A stretch of DNA of 60,000 nucleotides from Membranipora membranacea (GCA_914767715.1 OU612069.1:6512001-6572000), one strand, 5' to 3'; counted from the stretch's first letter, positions 1 through 13,072 are shown. Translations and numbers: made by a program. The notes: generated by a model not told the origin, from the sequence alone.

Positions 1-2400
1 TAACAACTCTGTCAAGGTCTGTAGGCCTATTATGATACAATACAATTCATTTAATATATGTGGTATCCAGTCATTACGAAGTGCAGTGAAGTGAAAAAGT
101 TATGTTTGTCATCTAACATGTCAGCTTTTTGTTGATTGATCTCAACCAAAGTTTGTATGCAGTACATGCTTGGCACTGAGAACTTTACTCTGAATAATAT
201 TAGAAAATATGGCTGTGTATACAGAAACTTACTGTATTAGCCGAATGATTACTGAAAATAAGCGAAGGCTCTCAAAAATTATTGATCCTTCTAATCTGTG
301 CCTTTCCCTTGTACAGAGACAGCTAGAGATTGATAGTTGTATCATCAAAGAATGCAGCAGTATTCCCGTTGGAGGGGAGGGGAGGGGGGGGGCCTCGCAG
401 CGCCTCTGTCAAACCAAAAAAGCTTGATCTCTTTAACCCAAGAGTTCATTTGGTGTTCCACTGCGCTGCACAGGATAGTCAATGATGACAGGATCACATC
501 TGAAAGCTAAAACTCCAAACTGATTAGGAAGCCCTAACCTGAGCAACCCTGATTATCACAATAAACAACATTTTAAATGAGTTAGATTTAGATATGTTCA
601 TAATCTTAGCAATCTTAGAAGCTGTGCCCATTTCATATTTTCTTAAGGATGTCAAATAACTCTATTTTAGTAAAAAATCTTTTCGTACTTGATAGTACAT
701 TTTAGTAATTACTACGGGATAATACACCCTAGGCATCGTAATTTTGAACTTGATATAACTAATTGGTATTGGAAATCTCAGTTTATCTTAATTTTTACCA
801 GAAAGCGATGACGTAACGGAGTCATTTGCCCAATAATCAAGTTATTGATGTTCCTAAACTGGTTTGGCAGATCAAGCAACATTTATCAAGCTGGTCTACA
901 TTGCCATACAGAGCAGCGCCAACCTTTCTTGCACTAATTAACAACAGTCCAAGACTGTGAATATCATATTAAAACTCTGTTGATTTGATGTCTGCTGGCC
1001 TGTTTCATACCTGGGGTGTATTGCTATGTAGGCGAATTGAGATTTTCAATCCAAGAATAATTCTTGCCAAAGTAATTGTTATTATTATAATTACGAAATT
1101 ATAGATTCACTTGGCTGTTTTATAAATACAGGATTTTCAAGTGGGAGATATGGAGTTAAAGTTATCACGAAAATTTTCCTGAATTAATATCACAAAACAT
1201 ATTATTGTGATAAAATTATGGTTATTAATGTACTGTACAACTATCGGTTAGAAACGGTGTCGTTTGCTTATTTAAGCCTGCATGACAAGAATAAGTACCA
1301 CTTTTAACAGCATGATAAGAGCGTTTGAATTTGTAAGAACAGGATTCCTAATTTGGCAATACGTGGGCGTAGACTTGTGATACAGATAGTAGTTTGAACT
1401 TGATCTGTGCTGCCCAAAATTGCTTATTATTATTATGATTTATTATGATATTGATTGTTCATTTGAGCCAATTGTTACATACTAAATGAACTTATTTTCA
1501 GTTGCATAGACTATGAGCCAGCCTGCCAGCGTGTCAGACTATGAACAAAACTAATTAAGAGAGTATAGCCTCATATCTGACTGTGCATTGATACAATGGT
1601 AAATTGTTGATTTCTATTTTTAAACACCCACCCGAGGTGTGTGGCTGATGGTATTCGAAACGTTCCACATGTGTCCATGTGCCCCTTGACCATCTGTTGG
1701 ACAAATTTAACGGGACAACCTGTACTAAAAAGGCATAAGCAGATGGAAAATTTATTTTAATGGACATACAGTTTTAGCTGAATGGATAAACCAAATTGAA
1801 TGGCGAATCTTTTTTCAGCTCAATGACCTCCTCCCACTTGCCCTAAATGAAATTACATTGACGGCAGAGCGTTTTTGGACTGATCAATCTAACAAGCCAC
1901 CTGGGAAAGAGGTATGTGTTGGCTATATCATGAATTGGCTACATTTTTTTTATAGAAACAGAGGGGCAACAAAAAATTACATAGTATACAACATGTATTA
2001 TTGAACCTCATCGGGACAGACCTAAATAGACCAAGATCAACACCAGTCTTTGATTTGGTCAACAACCTATTTTCTCTTGACATACTAATTCGAGAACAAT
2101 CTACTGCAGCCTGTCTAGCAATCCTGTATAAGGAGAGCAAGTTGTGATACTGTTGAGATATTTGAATATTAGATGTATAAAAATGACAAAAAGAGAAGGA
2201 ACACACTCAAAAATCATAACCTTGAAATAATCCTTTGAAAGTATCAAGTTAAACTTCCTCGCATTCAATCCAATTAAAATATTGTTTTGAGCAAATGCAC
2301 ATAATCTAATTGACCACATGACCAGAGCAACACTTGCATCTTTTAGACATGGACTGAACAAAGTTTCAAAACTAGCCTTTCCTGTAAAATTCTAATTAGG
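1..2400 (+). repeat. Mosaic module array, copy 1 (version I)
   Basis: Direct copy of the recurring intron-like module series. Landmarks in order: 'gtaggcctatta' near 25, 'gcgaaggctctcaaaaat' near 262, a G-rich tract at 371-392, 'gggataatacaccctaggcat' near 715, 'ccatacagagcagc' near 903, 'cggttagaaacggtgtcg' near 1245, 'gccagcctgccagcg' near 1515, 'gggacaacctgtact' near 1711, 'gacctaaatagacc' near 2018 and 'cttgacatactaattcgagaac' near 2078. The same landmarks recur in the same order at 11.3-14.5, 31.4-34.4, 40.2-41.3 and 47.2-50.1 kb. Open frames here are short, and I see no conserved protein. Confidence 0.8.
371..392 (+). other. G-rich tract with four or more G-runs (candidate G-quadruplex)
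   Basis: Runs of G separated by single A residues, ending in a run of nine or more G. Equivalent tracts lie at the same place in other module copies (12295-12313, 24827-24846, 32413-32437, 47927-47952), always followed by 'gcctctgtcaaacc' or a near variant. Confidence 0.6.
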
Positions 2401-2449
2401 TTAATTTTGAAACCATGGTCAACAAATTAAAAAAAAAGTTTACTTTTAT

Positions 2450-3060
2450 TTATTTTTCAATGTAATGCAATGTAATGTAGAATAATAAGTCATTCTTTTG
2501 TTTGTTATTTATCACTTCTGTTGTGAGAGCACATGCCCACCCTATTAATTTGATGAAAATTTTTAGCGCTGCTTGTTTTTCAATCTTTTGCTAATCTGCT
2601 AATCAATTTCAACCTAAGACCACCTCCAGTATGCAGTAAATTTATTACAGCGCTTCTACCAAAGCTGAGAATAATTGATTTGACACTGCGCTGCGCAGGA
2701 TAGTCAATGATGGCAGGTTCACATTCAAAAGCTAGAAGTCTGTTTAGGGAGCCCAAATCTGAGCAACCCTGATTGTCATAATGAACAACATGGAAAATGA
2801 ATTATGGTGATCTATTAATAATATCAGTAAAATAAGTAATTGAAAGATCATGGAACTGAGGAAATTTTAAGTTGGATAGGCCAGATAATCGTGAAAACAG
2901 CGTCATTTCGCTCTATTTTTCGGTAACAAAGTTTTCTTATTCACTGGTAATCGGCTACATTTAGTTTTTTTTACAGGATAACACACCCTTGGCATAGTAA
3001 ATGTTAACATACTACTACTTGATAGAGTTGAAAGTCTCAGATTATCATGTCTTATTGACT
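2450..3060 (+). repeat. Second, more diverged copy of the G-tract to 'ataacaccc' module
   Basis: Shares with the better copies 'tcacttctgttgtgagagc' near 2513, 'gctgcgcaggatagtcaatg' near 2690, 'gagcaaccctgatt' near 2761 and 'ggataacacacccttggcat' near 2977. It lacks the long G run. It directly follows copy 1, so this part of the module is present twice in the first 3 kb. Confidence 0.6.
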
Positions 3061-3892
3061 TACTGTACAAATTATTTTTATTTCAAATTGGTACAGAGTT
3101 GGTTTTTTATTTCATGAGGTGATGAGGACTAATTAATTTGCTAAATATAGTCTCATCATACTGCATTTTTGTTCTGGTCGATTTTCTTGCTAATTGATTC
3201 AATATCTGATAGTTATTTTGTATCAAGTTTGCCCTGTATACTTAAGAAAGTTTGAAAAGGTTACTGTCCAGTAGATTTAGGATAGGTAAGATGTATTCCG
3301 TCCCATAGAAAGATAAGCAAAGTAGATATTTCATGTCAGCTTGGAAAAGCTCCATTGGGCTATGTACTGAAATGCCGATAAACTACAAACCCAACATGAC
3401 GAGCATAGAGCACCATTGAAAAGTGCTGCTTTGCACCCTCAAGGATTATTACTTTCCCTATATTATTTATAGATCAGTCTTTGAGAATCGGCACCGGTGT
3501 TGTAATATTTCAGATAGTTTAAACGACACATAATACTATATCATACCTAATTTCAATTCGGTAAAATCGCAATTCCAATCTGTCTGCAGCATTACTTTGA
3601 AGAGTATTAAGAAACCACATCACTTGCTGGTGTCTTGCTGAACATTGTTCCAGTATGTTGTTATACATCTTTTAAAATACTATTCCCAAGGTGGTATAGA
3701 AACATTGCGGCAGCAGAAATCCTATCCCATTACACTCATGCTATTGGTTGAGAGGAAAATCCAATGCTCACATATTATTGGAATGAGCATTATGATGAGA
3801 GAAAGCACTGAATATTGTGACAGTTTCATGAAAAAACATTACCACAATGCATTTCATTTTGAAAATTATTGGTGGCTATGAGTCGGTTGTCA
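3061..3892. other. No recognised feature
   Basis: AT-rich sequence with only short open frames, including a 78-codon plus-strand frame at 3645-3881 with no recognisable motif or low-gap relatives in the window. I see no gene, RNA or terminal inverted repeat here. Confidence 0.4.
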
Positions 3893-4660
3893 CAGCATTA
3901 TAAAACAAACTTCATGGGATGATTATAATATAATGCTGTAGTGATAGAAAAACTGTGATGCTATAATATTGTTAACATTGAATTCTTTTTGATAGCATGA
4001 TCATAACATCATTAAAGTGCTAATTATAAGCTGTTTTCTCGCATTTTACAGTGATGTATCATCATATCAAAAATAATGTTACTATTACTTAGAACCAAAT
4101 ATTCTGCTACAACTGAATCTGAACATTGTGATTACCATTCTGTATCCTATTAGACAATAACCCAATCCTATCATTTACACACCGTGTAATACTTGATACA
4201 TTTGTATGCAAAACATTGTTACAATGTTCACCGTTTGCTGGGTTTTTGACCTTCATTTGTAACAAAAAGTCAAATAGCTTTTAGGTTATTGAATATAGGG
4301 ATCACAACAATTCCAAGGGAGCAGTATTTATTAGCATTTATAAACTTGGATTTTCAGCTTTTTGATAGGTAAACTATAAAGAATAATCCCTTTTCTTTTA
4401 TATCTACTGGTAGGAACAATAACAATTGTCTTAAACAAACTGCTCTCATGGATTTGTAAATAAAAGGCAATGTCACCTTGTCTAGCATACTCTGCAAGTC
4501 CTCATCGAAAAGGTAATAAAACTGCCAACACAGGTCTCCAAAATTTAAATTCACACTTCCGCCTTTGAATTTTATTAATCGCAGTCACATAGATATGTTG
4601 GTAGTTGGTTGTAAGACTGATCTGAATACAACAGCTTTATTTTCAGTTTTAACGCTTTTT
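3893..4660 (+). repeat. Repeat R2, copy 1
   Basis: Begins 'cagcattataaaacaaactt' and ends at 'ttattttcagttttaa'. It matches 25208-25935 nearly end to end, including 'gcaaaacattgttacaa' against 'gcaaaacattgtcacaa' and 'gttggtagttggttgt'. A partial inverted copy lies at 18840-19075. No coding capacity is recognised. Confidence 0.8.
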
Positions 4661-4828
4661 ATATTTGGTATATATTGCAGGTAATTGCCATCATCTTAAG
4701 GGCAATTCCTCCACCTGTACCATTTAAATATTTACAAACGTATTCAACTTTCAACAAATAGTCCATTGAAATAGTGAAAGTGAAAGATTTGAAAGAGTTC
4801 AAAAAATTTTCCACCTCTATAAATGGGG

Positions 4829-5160
4829 CGCAATCATAGACTTGATTATAAGCCTAGACATGACACTATATGGATATTGAGGCACTGAGGGACTTAATTG
4901 TGGGCAACGTAGCGTCATTGGAAGGTGTAGAAGCAATGTTGCTATCATTGATTTTCGGTCCACAATCCAGGTTTTTTGATCATAACTCGATCAATTTTGA
5001 TCGGATTTTGAGTTTGAAAATTACAATAGATTTAGCAGCCTATCTCATTTACGGCAAAACAGTTTTGGAAGTCAGTGACTTGTTACCCCACAAACTTGAT
5101 ATACATATAGAAAGTCTTTTGTTCTGCTACACAAACTCCACAAGAAATTTAGAAGAATAG
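4829..5160 (-). repeat. Inverted, diverged copy of the 'ccgatcaaaattgattgag' module, containing an open frame
   Basis: The plus strand here is the reverse complement of the module seen forward at about 22015-22200, 44880-45060, 53090-53270 and 58015-58080. 'caattttgatcggattttga' near 4990 is the inverse of 'tcaaaatccgatcaaaattg' near 22025. A plus-strand open frame at 4870-5160 (96 codons, starting MDIEALRDLIV) runs through it. None of the forward copies keeps this frame open. I do not recognise the peptide. Either this is a chance frame in an older copy, or it preserves an exon that decayed elsewhere. Confidence 0.55.
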
Positions 5161-5342
5161 AATCAAAAGACAGTGGAAGTGGATATTCTAGTTTGTATCA
5201 ACTGTTGTGTCTTTTGATTGAAAGCCCAGAAATTTTGAATTCGGCACCCTATACTAGAATTAAATGTAAATGCTAATTTCATGTATTCAATTTGGCCCTC
5301 AAATCGATTCCACACCGAGAAATGGAAACATAGTGACTTTGA

Positions 5343-5575
5343 AATAGAATTTCAATGGGCAAAAATGTTGCTAAACTGAACTAATACTAAGCAAAAGTAA
5401 TGGATAAAAATTCATGCAGCAGCAGTGAATTTTTGTCAATTGTAACTTTGATAACATCCGAAAATTAACAAGTGTTATTATTAATACACACAATTAAATT
5501 TTATTTAGATTCTGATAATTTTAAATATACCTATCGTATACCTACCATGATCACTGAGTTAGAACTTTATCGACA
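5343..5575 (+). repeat. Repeat S, copy 1
   Basis: From 'agaatttcaatgggcaaaaa' to 'gttagaactttatcgaca'. It matches 19793-20036 closely, including the 'gcagcagcagtgaatttttg' core. No terminal inverted repeats or coding frame seen. At its right end it abuts module sequence starting 'ttgagtgcctcacttcagc'. Confidence 0.75.
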
Positions 5576-6520
5576 TTGAGTGCCTCACTTCAGCTATATG
5601 TAGTGTCCTGTCTAGTTTTATAATTAAGTCTATGGGTAAGTGGCTGACAGGATACCTGACCGTCAGCCTGTGTCAATGCGGACACAGTTGGGGGGGGGGG
5701 GACAACCTGTACTGGACCGGTATAGACGGAAGGGCAACTTGTTTTAATGGAAAGACCAATTTTGCTGAACAGGCATAGGCGGATAGTCAAAACGGAATGC
5801 CCAACTTCTTCAGCATGACCCGAAGCCTTTACCGACTGGCCCCTAGTGAAATTACATTGTTGCTAGCATGGTGACTAGTTGACATTATGCTGAGAACAGC
5901 TTAAAATTAAGAGATTGTATGTCCCCGTCAAAAGTCTTCATCCAAAGGAACAGATGTTATAGCTCGTGTAAAATTTACACAAATTTGGAGCAGTCAAGTG
6001 CTCTAAAAAGCAAGATTGCTCTTGTATGATGACTGTAATGACTAAATACTTTAAAACACCACCTGTATTACTGACCCTTATTTGAGCAGACCTAAATAGA
6101 CCTACATGAGCATGCATGCAATGACTTGTTCATGTTCTAGCTTGAAATTAAAAAATCCAAACAAAGGAAGCAAGCATTTTCACATTTACTACACGACACT
6201 TAGACATACTTCTTGTGTTACACTTATTTAGTCTAAGAGGGGAATAAGTGACAATAACAGCAGGTACTCCCATTATTATGTCATAAGACTGATCAGTGTA
6301 AACATCCCTCAATCTCTAGCCAACAGTTGGTGATGCTCACTTCCTTTTGCAATCATTGGTCTAAGCCAAGATCTTGCCAATGCGAAGCCCATTGAACTAA
6401 GTCACAATATATCGAAACATTCTATTGGAAACCAATCTGATCAAACACCTGTTTTCTCTTGACATACTCATTCGAGAAAAAATTACTGCAGCTCGTCTAG
6501 CATTCCTGTTTAAGGAGAGC
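5576..6520 (+). repeat. Module l-m (version II) with a poly-G run
   Basis: Carries 'ggctgacaggatacc' near 5641, a 12-G run at 5690-5701, 'acaacctgtactggac' near 5703, 'gacctaaatagacctacatgag' near 6090 and 'cttgacatactcattcgag' near 6457. Compared with 22.2-23.9 and 45.0-46.9 kb, about 1 kb is missing between 'aagtctatggg' and 'taagtggctgac'. That is a local deletion joining two module parts. Confidence 0.7.
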
Positions 6521-6529
6521 GAGTTGTGA

Positions 6530-6770
6530 CGTTATGACAGTGTCTTATTTTGATTTTGATTTTATTTTCTCAAACTAATTTTTCAGAACATGTCCTTCAT
6601 GCAGTTCGACAAATTTAAATATTTAGGAGAAATTTTGGTAAAAATTTAAATTTAAAATCCCATCTCATTGAGATAAAACCCACTCATAGCAAACTTTAAG
6701 AGAAATCATGTTAATCAAAGGTAGCAAAGTAATTGTACAAACAGTCTGATATACTACTGTTGCGAGCATC
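6530..6770 (+). repeat. Decayed LINE reverse-transcriptase fragment
   Basis: The stretch 'gacaaatttaaatatttagg' encodes DKFKYLG in one frame, the conserved motif that follows the catalytic core in many LINE reverse transcriptases, followed by a 'FKSH' type context. The same fragment precedes the LRR exon at 41.9, 50.75 and 55.4 kb. It is interrupted and non-functional. Confidence 0.5.
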
Positions 6771-6778
6771 TGACTCAC

Positions 6779-6919
6779 CTGTTTGGAAGGCTGGTCAAGC
6801 CACAGCCCAAAGCCTTTATAGTCTTCAATGATTGAATTTGCCGCAATCCTGCAGGTAGTTTCTTTAGGCCTTTATTGTCACGAACATCTAACGACTCCAG
6901 TCCTGGCAGTGTGCAGATG
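6779..6919 (-). CDS. LRR exon, cassette 1 (phase 1-1, 141 nt)
   Basis: Single internal exon on the minus strand. It has an acceptor AG at 6920-6921 (preceded by sequence reading cagcatctgc across the junction) and a donor GTGAGT starting at 6778. Read in phase 1 it is open for 47 codons and encodes two tandem leucine-rich repeats of the LxxLxVxxNxxLxxLPxxL type, with segments ESLDVRDNKGL and TIKALGCGLTSLP. LRRs form curved solenoids that bind proteins or other ligands. The parent gene cannot be identified, because no signal peptide, kinase, death or other domain is visible nearby. Three paralogous exons lie at 42.1, 50.8 and 55.6 kb in the same orientation. Because both ends are phase 1, skipping or swapping the cassette keeps the frame. 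Confidence 0.75.
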
Positions 6920-7139
6920 CTGTGGAGGAGAAATAATGTAACGTTAAAATACCATGCAATACTGCTTGTCAGTTGATGGAGTAAACACTGTTGAGCAACA
7001 CATTTTATTAATGAGAGAAAGTTTTAGATTGATCAATTACCTAGGGAGAATTGTACCCATCAGATTTAGAGTTTTCTGTCTGAATAAATTTGGGTTTCCG
7101 TCTCATTGGATACTCCTGAGACAGGATCTAGACTAGTTC

Positions 7140-9370
7140 GCTTTAAATCAGTCAGCCAATAAAGAAAAATGGTTGACTACTAAACAAAATGGTTGGTTAC
7201 ATAAATGGTTGACCAATCAGAAGGGGTCTTATAGCGTGTGACATCCCAAAGCATGAGTGGAGTGTTATATTGGGTGTCTTAAGGGCGAGGCTTCAATTCC
7301 TGATGCCAGCGACCTCACTGTTTGTAGGCAGGTCAGAGCACATATATGGGCTACCCAAACCCATGACCTTCAATGTATGCTCGCTAAGTGAGTTACACTC
7401 TAAACCTATGCCACATTCTCCTAAATCCATCATATTTTTGTTAGCACTCCTAGCAAAGGTGTATACCCATTTGTGTTGGCTAAATAAATCATCACAATAC
7501 AGAGTCCCTATATAAGGAAGATCTTTCAGGACCGACAGAGCCAGTTTATCGTGGAGGCATGTGTCAAATGAGATCCACGGTTACACTAGCTTGATAAGCG
7601 CTTCTAGATAGCTGGACTCAGGAGGCTCTACTCGTCTTAGATCAACTTTCCTCAATTGAATAGTATAAAACCCATTCACTTTCCTGACAATCAGATATAT
7701 GACAAAGTTCAAGATCCTGAGTTAAATTTTGTGTGGATCCAAACTTTATCCGCGGGTGATAAACATAATCTAGCTCAATATCTTGGGCATATACATTGAA
7801 ATTACAACAATTATATACTTGAATAAACTTGTTAAGATATTAAACATTGAAATAAGATTGGAAACCAACCAAGACCAATTGTGCCTAAGACTAATTTTCA
7901 CTTTTGACTTTGCCTGTTGAGATTTTCTGGTAAATTACCACATTTGAAACATCACCATTGATAATTTAGTTCTTGATCAGAATATTGTTTAAGATGTAGT
8001 ATCAACAATTTTGAGTCTTTGGTAGTAACAGTATAAGGCTCCCTGTAGCGGATTATAATTGTACTTGTTGCATTTCGGACATAGGATTATTGTGCTCGAC
8101 ATCTTGATCGAATTGAAAGCTTGTCGTATAAGATGCTTTGTTTAGACAAAGAGAGTAATCGAAGGCTATGCTCTCTGATGTATTGCGCAATTGTGAGTGT
8201 TCTGCAGTCCATTGATAAACATGTTAAATGTCTTCTTTTTACAATTCACATAGTAGCAAAAAACAAAGCTTAATCAGGAAGTGATGATCACTAAATTTAG
8301 TCGATACTTAATAAATTGAGGGAGGAATTTGACATGCTGAGTCAAGCTTGGCGCTATCAATTCGTAAGGTTCAATGCTAAGGGTTTATATTTGTAAGATG
8401 AGTGATCAAATTGGTGCAAAGCTATAGTATTATTACATCGAGTGCAAATACAGTTTTAACTAGATGTACGAGCGAATTTGTTGCTCTCAATTATTTGTTG
8501 ATTAAGAACAGGGACAAGCTGGCCCAGGATAGCAAATTAAGGTGGAAAAATTATAATTTATTTGAGCATCATGTTATGTCATCATTATCAATGATTCTTC
8601 TATACATATGAGTTTTTGCAAAATACTCAATATTAAAGTCAGCTCAACTTAAATATTCATTGTTAGAGCTGCGGTGTGAGATAACAAAGCAGCCCAATGG
8701 CAATGATATTATTATCATTGAAATGTATAGACAGACAATGCCCTAAGACAATGGATGAATGTTATGTGTATTCGTTGAATTTTAAGTTTGTCAGTCTAAA
8801 CTAGGCCTCAACTAGAAGTATAAACTTCTGGAATTTAAACTTCTAAACTTCTAAATTGCTATAAAAATGTACTTTTTTTGCGATAACTCTTCTCAAAGAA
8901 TGCAGAATCTATTTTAGTAAAAATGTATACCCAGCATCAACATGACGAATAAGTCTGTGAATTTTCGAGTTAACACGGTTATTTTTGACCCTATATAACT
9001 TCGTTGAAAGACACAAAGTAATAAATGCATCAAAAAGTACCGTTTTATTAGACTTTATGGTTATTTGTTTTAAGATTTAACAACATAAAACCAAAATAAA
9101 CATAGTTGCAGGTTAATAGGAAGCTAAAAGAGTTTTTGAAGAGTATAAGGCAAACTAAGTTTGAGGTAGGGAGACATAACAAGGAAAGTGAGGGAGAAGT
9201 ATAAGTCACTGAGTAATGAAGCAAGTTATGCGATTCAATTGATCAGTTGATAGTGATATTTCACTCCATCCATAAAAAAATATGGAACATTGACTAGCCT
9301 TTGCTTCTGACTGGTATAATTGTTATAAATTGTTACTCAATGCATCAAAGACAGATGTAATGACCTCATC
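7140..9370. other. No recognised gene; AT-rich non-repeated stretch
   Basis: This stretch is not obviously shared with the module array. Plus-strand open frames at 7270-7515 and 8402-8611 are short and without motifs. Locally repetitive spots are 'atggttga' units at 7170-7225, 'aacttctaaacttctaaa' near 8840 and a small hairpin 'caatgata...tatcattg' near 8700. The last part (about 9225-9370) is again module sequence ('gactggtataattgttataaattg'), also found near 35055. Confidence 0.4.
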
Positions 9371-10770
9371 CTATTTCGATACTGATTTGATTTTCTCAAA
9401 CTTATTTTTCAGGGCATGACCTTCAAGCGGTCTGACAAACTGAAACATAAATCAGTTTGGAAAAATGAGATAAAAGTATGAAATTTAAATCCAATGTCAA
9501 TGAGATTGAACAAAACCTAACCCAATCAGAGCAAGCTTTGAGAGAAATCGTAAGTTTTTGAATGGAACGTTAGCTGCAGTCGTGTAGGCAGGGTAAATAA
9601 AACCAAAGATTGAATATTCCACTCCATTTCCTTGTTTCCCAAATAATATATTTAAAAGAGATGCTTAAACATCAGGAATCTAAATTGACATAGACCTGAG
9701 ACAAGACAAAGGCATATCAATTCCATCATCAAGTGGTACCATTAATTTTACGTCTCAACAGTTTTAAAATGTATATAAGTGATGATGAAATAATAGTTTG
9801 AATTAAGGTTGTATCCCTAACGATGTGGATTCATATTTTTTGGGTTGATATGTGGCTGTTATTTGAGATTACTGTAATGTTGTAAGTGAGCACACCTAAT
9901 TGAGCAGTTGAAGGCGATAATTCGGCTTTTATTCAAATTGTGTAGCCTGCTATATGGTCATAACCTTTGTTTGGGATACCACCATGGTTAAGATAATTGT
10001 GTATACATATTCGGTTCTAATTTATATCACATCGAAAACTTGTTGTATTGTCCTATTGTCCTATTTCAATATTGATTTGATTTTCTCAAATTTTTTTTCA
10101 GGGAATGTCCTTCAAGCAGTCTGACAAACTAAAACATAAAGCAATTTGGAGAAAAATGAGATAATCGTATGAAATTTAAATCCAATGTCAATGAGATTGA
10201 ACGTAACCTAACCAAATCAGAGCAAACTTTGAGAGAAATCGTAAGTTATGAATGGAACGTAAGCTGCAGTCGTGTAGGCAGGGTAAATAAAACCGAAGAT
10301 TGAATATTCCACTCCAATTCCTTATTGCTCTAATAAATATAGTTGAAGTAGTCCTAAGAGTCGATAACAGATGCTTAAACATCATGAATCTAAATTGACA
10401 TAAACCTGAGACAAGACAAATGTATATCGATTCCACCATCAAGTGGTACCATTATTTATACCTCTGAACAGTTTTAAAATGAATACAAGGGATGATGAAA
10501 TAATAGCTCAATTAAGGTTGTATCCCTAACCATGTGGATTCATAATTCTTAGGTGGACCTGTGGCCGTTTTTTGAGATTAATGTAATGCTGTAAGTCCGG
10601 AAACCTAATTCAGCCAGTTGAAGGCGAGAATTTGGCTTATATTCAAATATTGTGTAGCTTGCTGTACGGTCATAACTTTTGTGTGTGATGCTACCATGTT
10701 TATGATAATTGTGTATACATTTTTCGTTTCTTGTTAGGATATATTTTCTTATTTACGTGTTCTGCGGCTA
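9371..10770 (+). repeat. Tandem duplication of an about 700-bp LINE-derived module
   Basis: Two direct copies abut: 9371 to about 10060 and about 10061 to 10770. Matching landmarks are 'gattttctcaaa' and 'caatgtcaatgagattgaa' (offset 690) and 'gttttaaaat' (9761 and 10471, offset 710). Single copies of this module occur at 30.45, 35.1, 42.65, 51.2 and 56.0 kb. It continues the decayed LINE reverse-transcriptase tail seen before the LRR exons. Confidence 0.75.
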
Positions 10771-12294
10771 GCTGTGTACCAAACCTGTTTCTCGGTTTGT
10801 ACCTATTTTTGAGAAGCCTAGGTGATGACTGTGATATATAGAGTTGTTTCTTCTAAAATCTTTCATTCAAGTAGGTTTGAGCAGAGAGCAATTAAGTGTC
10901 GTTATAAATGACATTAATTTTTGTGAAGTTTTTATTATGTTCTCTCAAGCAAAGTTTTACTTGTTTTACTCTTTCACTTGAGCTTTTGAGCAGGCAATCT
11001 GAGAGTAGCCACATCTTTGCGTCTTGATCTTGAATATATTTCACAGAGCAAGAAGGTCCTAATTCATAATAAAAAAGCTAAAATCATTAATTTGGCTTGC
11101 ACCATAAACAGAATGAAATTTATCCCTGTTGTCAGGGGAACACCACGGCCACTTGGATTTAATAAAAAATTGAAAAGTAATAAATGTATTACAGAATAGG
11201 TGCTCAATTAGTCTGTGTCGCAATTTCTTACAATTCAGATGTTTCTGTCCAGTGACAAGCAATGTATTATAAGTAACACCAAACAATACTTAATAACTCT
11301 GTCGAGGTATGAAGGCCTATTACCATACAATACAATTCATTTAATATATGTGTGTTACCCACTCATTACGAAGTGCAGTGAAGTGAAAAAGGTATGTTTG
11401 TCATCTAACATGTCAGCTCTTTGTTGTTTGATCTCAATCAAATTTTGAATGCAGTACATGCTTGGCACTTTTACTCTGAATAATATAAGAGAATATGACT
11501 GTGTATACAGAAGCTTACTATATCAGCCGAATGATTACTGAAAATAACACGAAGGCTCTCAAAAATGATTGATCATACTAATCTGTGACTTCCACTTGTA
11601 CAAAGACAGCCAGAGCTTGACAGTTGTATCATCACAAAATGCAGCGGTGTTTCTTATATCAATTAGTCATTGATATACAAGCAGCTGAATAGGGTGCTAT
11701 ATTGTGGATTTAAGGTTGATTGTATGATGAGACAGATCTTAACGAAAAACTTCCTGAGAAATTTATCCCCCTTGGTTTACAAGATTTTGCCAATTTTCTA
11801 CCTCAACAGGTATTTTTCAATTAATCCTTATTAATAAATGTTTTATTGGGCTTCGTGAAATATTAATAGAAAGAAAACAGGATTAACACGGAATAGCTGG
11901 TTGCCAAGAAATTTGCATGTGAAGATTTTTCATGCGAAAGTTTGCAAGATCACTTTGCAGGGAGGGTAAGCCAACGACTAACTGAGTACTAAATTGTGAG
12001 TTACTTGCAACAGGGTCAACTGGTACCAAGTTGCAGTACACCTCCCATCTCTACAAATTCAATAAAGATTTAGCTCGATTTGATTTTGATTCAGGCATAA
12101 ACTGATTTTGGCCGACAACTGTAATTTAAAATGATGAGTTATTGGTTTTTTTCCAGATATCACTTTTGTTGTGGCAGCTCATGCCTGCCCATTTAATTGT
12201 TGATTGTTTTATTCCTTTGATAATTTCCAAATCAAGTTTTAAATAAAACACGCCTTCAAGACCCAGTTAATTTATTAATTTGTAAGGCCCCGTT

Positions 12295-12313
12295 GGAGGG
12301 AGGGGGGGGGGGG
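12295..12313 (+). other. G-rich tract (candidate G-quadruplex), module copy 2
   Basis: Purine tract ending in a 12-G run, at the same module position as 371-392. Confidence 0.6.
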
Positions 12314-13072
12314 CTTACAGTGCCTCTGTCAAACCAAAAAAGCTTTATCTCTTTCACCCTAAAGTTTATTTGGTGTTCCACTGCATCGCACAGGATAGTC
12401 AGCGATGACAGGATCACATCTGAAAGCTAAAAATCCCTCCTGATTTGGAAGCCCTAACCTGAGCAACCCTGATTATCACAATAAACAACATTTTAAATAA
12501 TTTATATTTAGATATGTTTATATTTAATCTTAGCAATCTAAGAAGTTGTACCCATTTCGTATTTTCTTAAAAATTAGTAATTGATAGATCATTGAACTGA
12601 AGAAGTTCTAAGTTGAATTCCTTGTTGAAAAGGATGTCGAATAACTCCATTTTAGTAAAAAAGTTTTCGTACTTGATAGTTATCGGCTAAATTGTAGTAA
12701 TTGCTACGGGATAATACACCCTAGGCATTTGTACTTTTGAACTTAATATAACTAAGTGGTGTTGGAAATCTCAGATTATCTTAATCTTCACCAGAAAGTG
12801 ATGACGTAATGGAATCATTTGCCCATAATCAAGTTATTGATGTTGCTAAAATATTTATCAAGCTGGTCTACATAACCATACAGAGCAGCACCAACCTTCC
12901 TTGCACTAATTAACAACAGTCCAAGGCTGTGAATATCATCCATAAACACTATTGATTTGATGACTGCTGGCCTGATTCATACCTGGGGTGTATTGCTATG
13001 TAGGCGAATTGAGCTTTTCAATCCAAAAATATTTCTTGCCAAAGTTATTGTTATTATTATAATTACAAAATT

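Noticed and set aside
10188-10442. Minus-strand frames with 'HLL.TLRT...IFIRAIRKWSGIFNL' (also 30371, 42808) as genes
   Set aside because: They are the antisense of the decayed LINE-derived module. The sense strand carries the recognisable LINE motifs.
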